From Capsicum annuum (lineage: Eukaryota > Streptophyta > Magnoliopsida > Solanales > Solanaceae), in NCBI RefSeq assembly GCF_002878395.1, contig NC_061118.1, positions 123,706,435 to 123,770,434 on the forward strand: a DNA stretch of 64,000 bases, given 5' to 3'. The notes beneath the pieces were generated by a model. The model searched no databases. It was given only the letters and a program-made list of their open reading frames with translations, and was not told the DNA's origin. A program made the position numbers and the translations under genes. Of this stretch, positions 59,008 to 64,000 are shown in pieces; the first letter of the stretch is position 1, and each line of letters opens with the position of its first letter.

Positions 59008-60366
59008 TGTGCAGAAACATGTATACGTGGTCTACTAAGTAGAAAAATGGTCTTAATAAAGCCAAGTATCAATCCCATAGGGACTAGTGTTAAACAACTA
59101 TCCAATTATAGTTCAAATATAAAGATAAGCAAGTGATAAAGTAACCAAAAAAGAATGAGATTTTAAAACTCAAAGTAAAGTACACAATACGATAAAGTAA
59201 AGGCTCTTGGACAATAATGAGGAAAACCCAAGACTAAGACACTAGAAACAATCATACTCTGCTATATAGCATCATTGGTTAGGTTAATTAGCTTGGTTGT
59301 TTTTTCTTGGGTTGATATTATGACTATGGCCTTCTAAACATCTAATCAACTCATTTACTTAGACCCACAACTACATCATTGAGCGGAGAAATGAGAACTA
59401 AGTTAAATACATTTATACTTATCCCTAGTATGAACCAAATAGGGTGTATTAGGTATATTTCTATTTTAAACACAAATCATAACTTCTTTCAATTAGATGA
59501 TTATAATCATATTCTATCTATCCCATTGTTATACCATATCATTCATCCTTCTGAGTTCATAATAGAGTTATGCATGTATTTGAAGGATAAAAAATCCTTA
59601 AAATAGTGATAAAAAAGATGTAAAAACAACCAAAAATAATAAATAACATAAACCATTCAATTAATGTCAAGTTCGCTCATGTTAGCCACTCATGGACATG
59701 CAAGTAGTCACAATCAATGAATACATGATATAATACATAAATAAACTAAAGAAAAAGAGTAAAAGCCCTATTTTAAGACTCCTCAATCGTGTTTCAAAGC
59801 CCCAAGTTCATCAAAGGTGGTTACATAAGAGTTTAAGTGTCCTATTTATAATAGCACCAAAGCTGCCGATTTTGACATAGCAGTGTGCCACACACTTATT
59901 GCGTAGCCTAGGTTCGGTATAATGTTGATATCATGGTGATCTACTGAAAGTAACATTTTTGGATGTCCCCGATATTGTGGCATATCCCTTAAGTGGTTCC
60001 TAAGGTCCGTGGCATGCTAATGAATCCCAAAAATCCTAATTTGTTCACATTGTACCGCATGCTTTTGGTTCTTTGTTCCTTGATTTATGGTGAATTTTTC
60101 TCTTAATTTATAGCTTTTATATCAATCATATATCATCTTTATCAACTCACCAAGCATCCTAAAACATCAAACACCACAAATTAGAGCTTAAAACATAATT
60201 GAATCCAATACGGTATCTAGGAAGGAACATAGCTCAAGCTAAAAGTACTAGTTTTTGTGCTTAATCTTTAACTTAATGTTTTGTCTCTTGGCTTATTTCA
60301 ATTGAACCTTAAACACTATAAACACATTATTCCACACATAATGAAACAATTAACTCATTACACACA
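59008..60366 (-). repeat. LTR H1 (lineage of H2), partial
   Basis: Its plus-strand left end TGTGCAGAAACATGTATACGTGG parallels the H2 end at 61516. Shared landmarks are a caatcccatagggac phrase (59089-59103), acaactacatcattgagcgg (59369-59388) and the ttattccaca..taat block. About 220 bases at the LTR start (present in H2 at 63065-63287) are missing because I begins at 60367. A TATAAATA lies on the minus strand at 59843-59850. No gene is seen. Confidence 0.72.
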
Positions 60367-61515
60367 TGAAACGATCCGACCCGAGGCCCTATTGTAATAG
60401 GCATCCTAAGTCCAACCATAGACCGGGGACCACCCCCGATACCCTACCCACCCCCCAAGCACATACCTTGAGTCAGATGAATTTCAAACATATAATAATA
60501 TAAAGTATTTTAAACTCAAATACTATAGGATATGTTCATGACAGTGACCAATCCAAACAAGTCTAGTCATCTAATGCCAAACTAACAACCATAACTAACC
60601 AAAAATATTAACCAAGTCTAAGTACATAACATAATCAGATTAAACAATCATAAATACAGTGAAACAGTTTCATAAAAAATACCAATACCAATGCCAAGGC
60701 TGACACCAATACAGACACTGCCCTTAACATTCCATAGTCGTTCCACAATACCTCTTACTAAAAGTAAAACGATATCCAATCAGGACATGCCCCCTGCCAT
60801 AGCCAAAACCATAGTCTATAAAATGTCCAAAGTATGTAAAGACATCTATGACATAAAATAGAGACTTTCGGAATATGGAATTTCACAACATCAATCCAAA
60901 AGCCAATCTCAAATCTGATCACTGAACAGTAAGAATAGAATGGTCGGTTCCTGCATCGCATGGGGATACAATGCCCGAACACGAGTTAGCGGGTGAATGA
61001 TAGCATGAACTTAGGATAAGGATAAAATAATGCCAACCTTTTAAACAAAGTAAACAACCATATGCAATCACAACCCTACATACATATATACATATTTATA
61101 TCCATGCCAGGAAAGGGAACCAGGTTTAACATGCCTTTAAAACCACTAACCTGGGTATATGTAGCTTAACCGTCCTAGAACTACCTAGGGCTATATGGGT
61201 ACAATGTTATCCCCTAAATGAGCCCCAATGCGTGTAGCTGCATGAACCGGAGATACCATAGGAGTAGGGGATTCTTGTGTAACCTTTTCTCTCCATGATA
61301 CATATATACAAGTGAAACTTAGGGAATTTCCATGTACCCCATAATCATCATAAATAGTCGCCATGACCAATCCTCATATTGGAAAACATGAGTTTCTAGT
61401 GTCTGTCCATTAGACTCACTCTTTCATGATTGGATATCAAACCCCACCATTATTGCCCAACTAAGCTTTTAGTACAAAACCATGCCCTATTCCATTAGTT
61501 ATTAATGAAGGCTAT
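60367..61515 (-). repeat. LTR I (B/C family, minus strand), partial
   Basis: It starts TGAAACGATCCGACCC and aligns with G (6348 and 25786 on) and K over about 1.15 kb, including the gatgaatttcaaacatat block and the inverted Gly/Ile stretch. It breaks at 61515, where H2 begins, so the LTR start is missing. Confidence 0.75.
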
Positions 61516-64000
61516 TGAAAGAGACCAAGAACACACGCAAGTGTACGTGGTCTTATCAAGTAGAAAAGTGGCCTAATTAAACCAAAGTATCGATCGCACA
61601 TAGACTTGTTTTAACATCGATTCAATTTCAGTTCACTGTTTAGATTAATTTAGTCCAAGAGTAACCAAAAAGAGTTTGGATTATTGTAAATTAAAAATAA
61701 ATTAAACAATCCGTAAATTAAAGTCTTGGAATAATCAATAAGAGAAAACCCAGGGTTGAAGCACTTAGAACAGTCATACTATGTTATTGAATTTTATTCG
61801 TTAACTTACTTATCTTAGTTGTTTATTCGTAGGGTTAATTGTATGATCATGGTCTCCCGACTTCTAATCTTTTACCTAATATGGACATTACAACTACATC
61901 ATTGAGCGGGAATGTAATAATCTAATTAAGTTAATTAAAGCTATCATCCTACATTTGAATGAAGTAGGGCATCAAAGTACATCCCCGCCCTAGATGCTAA
62001 GTTTAATTCTTTATTTTATAAAAGAATACAAATCCTACTTTATTTATTCCCATGTTCTATCTCCTCATTTCCTCTCTCAAGATCAAAAGGTCAACAATAT
62101 ATGTATTTTATGGGTGATTAATTCATAAAATAATTAAAACAAGAATAAACAAACAACCAACAATGATAAGCAACATTAATCGAATTTAATCCAAAATAAT
62201 AGTACTCATGTTTTTGGCTTAAACTCCGTAAAGAGGATTTTTAGCCACTAATATTCATAATCACAATCTGAATAATTGAATACATGTTATGAATAATTAA
62301 AATCTAAATTAAAAAATTAAAAATCAAATACACCATGCAGCAGCCTCCTCCGAATTAATTCCAATTGGTGTCCAAGTGTTTTCCACCTTTTTACGTGTGC
62401 AAGTGTCCTCCTTCCCCTAATATTGTACAAGAATTATTTAATTTATTTTCCAGCTGTCCACCAAATATTATTCTCCTTATTTTTGTGGGATTTGGAAAAA
62501 GGCACGTGCCCCAAGAAAAATTCCCACCAAAGATTCCCTTATCCTTTGATAAATATGCCATGCAATATATTAATTTACAATAAGACAAAGTCAACTAATT
62601 CGGCAATGTGTATATGGCTATGCATAGATCGAACCATCGTGACACGATGCTGGCCGCATTGATGATCAACGCTACATGATGGTATCGCATCGGCTCACTG
62701 AAATTAGCTTCTAAAATTCTTGTTAAGTGATGAACGTCCCTCTTTTTTCCATGCCTTTTGTAGTGTATTTCTAATAAATTTTCGGACTTTAAATCATCAA
62801 TATATCACCATATTTAGATCACAAAGCCTCCTACAATATCACACACCATAAATTAGAGATAAAAAAATGCAATATTCTAATTGATGAATCAAAACAAGAG
62901 CTACAATAAGGCAAATTCGCAATGATCTTCAACTTTATATTCCGACTCTTGACTTAATCAAATTGAGATTTGTACTTAACCAAAAAAGTTATTCCACATA
63001 TAATTACACCATTGGAAAAAAATTAAACACATTAGAATCCAACGAAGCCAACTAGACATACACCTAGATTAAGCTAGTAAAACTAATTTTCTGGGTTGAA
63101 TTCTAAATTACTCAATTAAGCACAAACTTGTTTGAAAAATAATTTGAACATTGTAATCACATATTTGGACACGTAAATGATTATTTATATGAATATGAAC
63201 AAGTTAAGCACACGAATTGCTCTCAAAACAAGGCTAAATAAGCTAGAATAATGATACCGAAGTATATAAAATCAACTCAGATCATCACCCCACACTTAAA
63301 CTCTTGTTCATCCTCGAACAATTCTTACATCTAAGTAGCATAAGTTGCAGGGACTCTACACTTTTACATAATGGAAAAAAATCCAGCTAGTACTACAATG
63401 ACTACATGGAATGAAAGTTTCTACACAATGCATGTTATATACACAATTGAAAGCTCATGAACAGTACTCCAAAACATCCTAGACTCAAAAATTGACTCAC
63501 CTAGTTAGAAAACTCATGCATATTGTTCAACCAAGGACATCATACAAATCACCCACATGTGCCCCTCAGAATAAGAGAGTTACCCATAATTACTCATAAT
63601 ATTGCAATTTATAACATAATGGGTACTAGAATCAAATTACGCTTACTCTCATGAAGATTTCACAAGTCACACATAATCAACCAGAGTCTTGAACTTAGTA
63701 TAATGCTCCACTAATATTGGAATGATGAATTTAGGATCAAATAGGCCTTTTTTGGGTTGTAATGTAGGCTAAGGATGGGTCGTAACAATTTGGGAATAGT
63801 GACTAACCTCTCTACGCGCTTTCACTATATTTAACATTTAAAACCATCTCCAAAAACCAAGTTACACTTTTTCCATCCACCCATCACCTTTATTTTTATC
63901 CTATCTCTTTTAAGCATTTTCACAAATGCATGGTGGATGTATTGTTTATTCCTTTAAGATTCAATTTTTCTTATTTTCTACAATATTGGGAATATTTCTA
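61516..64000 (-). mobile_element. Element H2: 3' LTR plus 3' end of internal region, runs out of window
   Basis: Minus strand. The 3' LTR is 61516-63287 (1,772 bases, TGATGATCTGAG to GGTCTCTTTCA), preceded by a polypurine-type gtttaagtgtgggg (63288-63301). Such a tract after a ttgttcgaggatgaacaag phrase (63302-63325) is, from memory, typical of the pol end of non-chromovirus plant gypsy elements. From 63326 to 64000 I see no reading frame and treat it as 3' untranslated or decayed pol. It lies inside or beside I, with left flank GCTAT. Confidence 0.65.

Noticed and set aside
62365..62662. Overlapping frames with several Cys and Pro residues
   Set aside because: They fall within the H2 LTR, overlap on both strands and show no domain.
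1..64000. A pararetrovirus (caulimovirid) origin for the RT-containing fragments
   Set aside because: All RT fragments are followed by integrase with a chromodomain-like tail and are bounded by LTRs with tRNA-Met primer sites and 5-bp duplications, which is retrotransposon structure. No movement-protein or coat motif was seen.

Overview
This window is plant nuclear heterochromatin made almost entirely of decayed LTR retrotransposons. I found no host protein-coding gene, tRNA, rRNA or CRISPR array. The long LTRs (about 1.5-3.1 kb), the internal order gag - protease - RT - RNase H - integrase - chromodomain-like tail, the primer sites matching initiator tRNA-Met (core TGGTATCAGAGC) and the 5-bp target duplications identify Ty3/gypsy chromovirus-type elements. 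The LTR and pol wording resembles elements common in Solanaceae (pepper, tomato, potato, tobacco group); that assignment is from memory and cannot be narrowed to a species here. Every gag and pol reading frame is broken by stops and frameshifts, and several catalytic residues are substituted, so nothing here looks able to move by itself.

Left nest (1-38277, mostly plus strand). Element A has a partial 5' LTR at 1-419, an internal region at 420-5424 and a 3' LTR starting at 5425. Its 3' LTR is interrupted at 6347. An inverted LTR (G) starts at 6348 and is itself split by element C (6488-25780), which is flanked by a perfect CGTGT duplication. C's 5' LTR is in turn split by the complete element B (6950-16529), flanked by TTACT/TTACC. 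The rest of G is at 25786-27916. It abuts a 5'-truncated element D (27917-37195), whose pol centre is replaced by about 1.95 kb of noncoding sequence. From 37196 to 38277 lies the end of an A-type LTR, possibly the other half of A's interrupted 3' LTR.

Spacer (38278-39585). This is LTR-like, noncoding and unclassified.

Right nest (39586-64000). Element F (plus) has an LTR at 39586-41611 and a gag start, and is cut by the antisense element E (42410 to about 59007, minus strand). E's gag, linker and RT carry three separate solo LTRs: J (53903-55419, duplication ATACC), K (50968-52843, ATAAT/ATAAC) and L (48196-50554, ATCAC). For K and L, the frame of E continues across the insertion point once the LTR and one duplication copy are ignored. 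E's right LTR is cut by H1 (59008-60366), an LTR from a different lineage. H1 is followed by a partial inverted LTR I (60367-61515), then H2 (61516-64000), an LTR plus the 3' end of an internal region on the minus strand.

The value of the window is its insertion stratigraphy. At least four nesting levels on the left and three on the right can be ordered from the sequence alone, and members of one LTR family have repeatedly landed inside LTRs of that same family. I did not find evidence of a new functional gene system.
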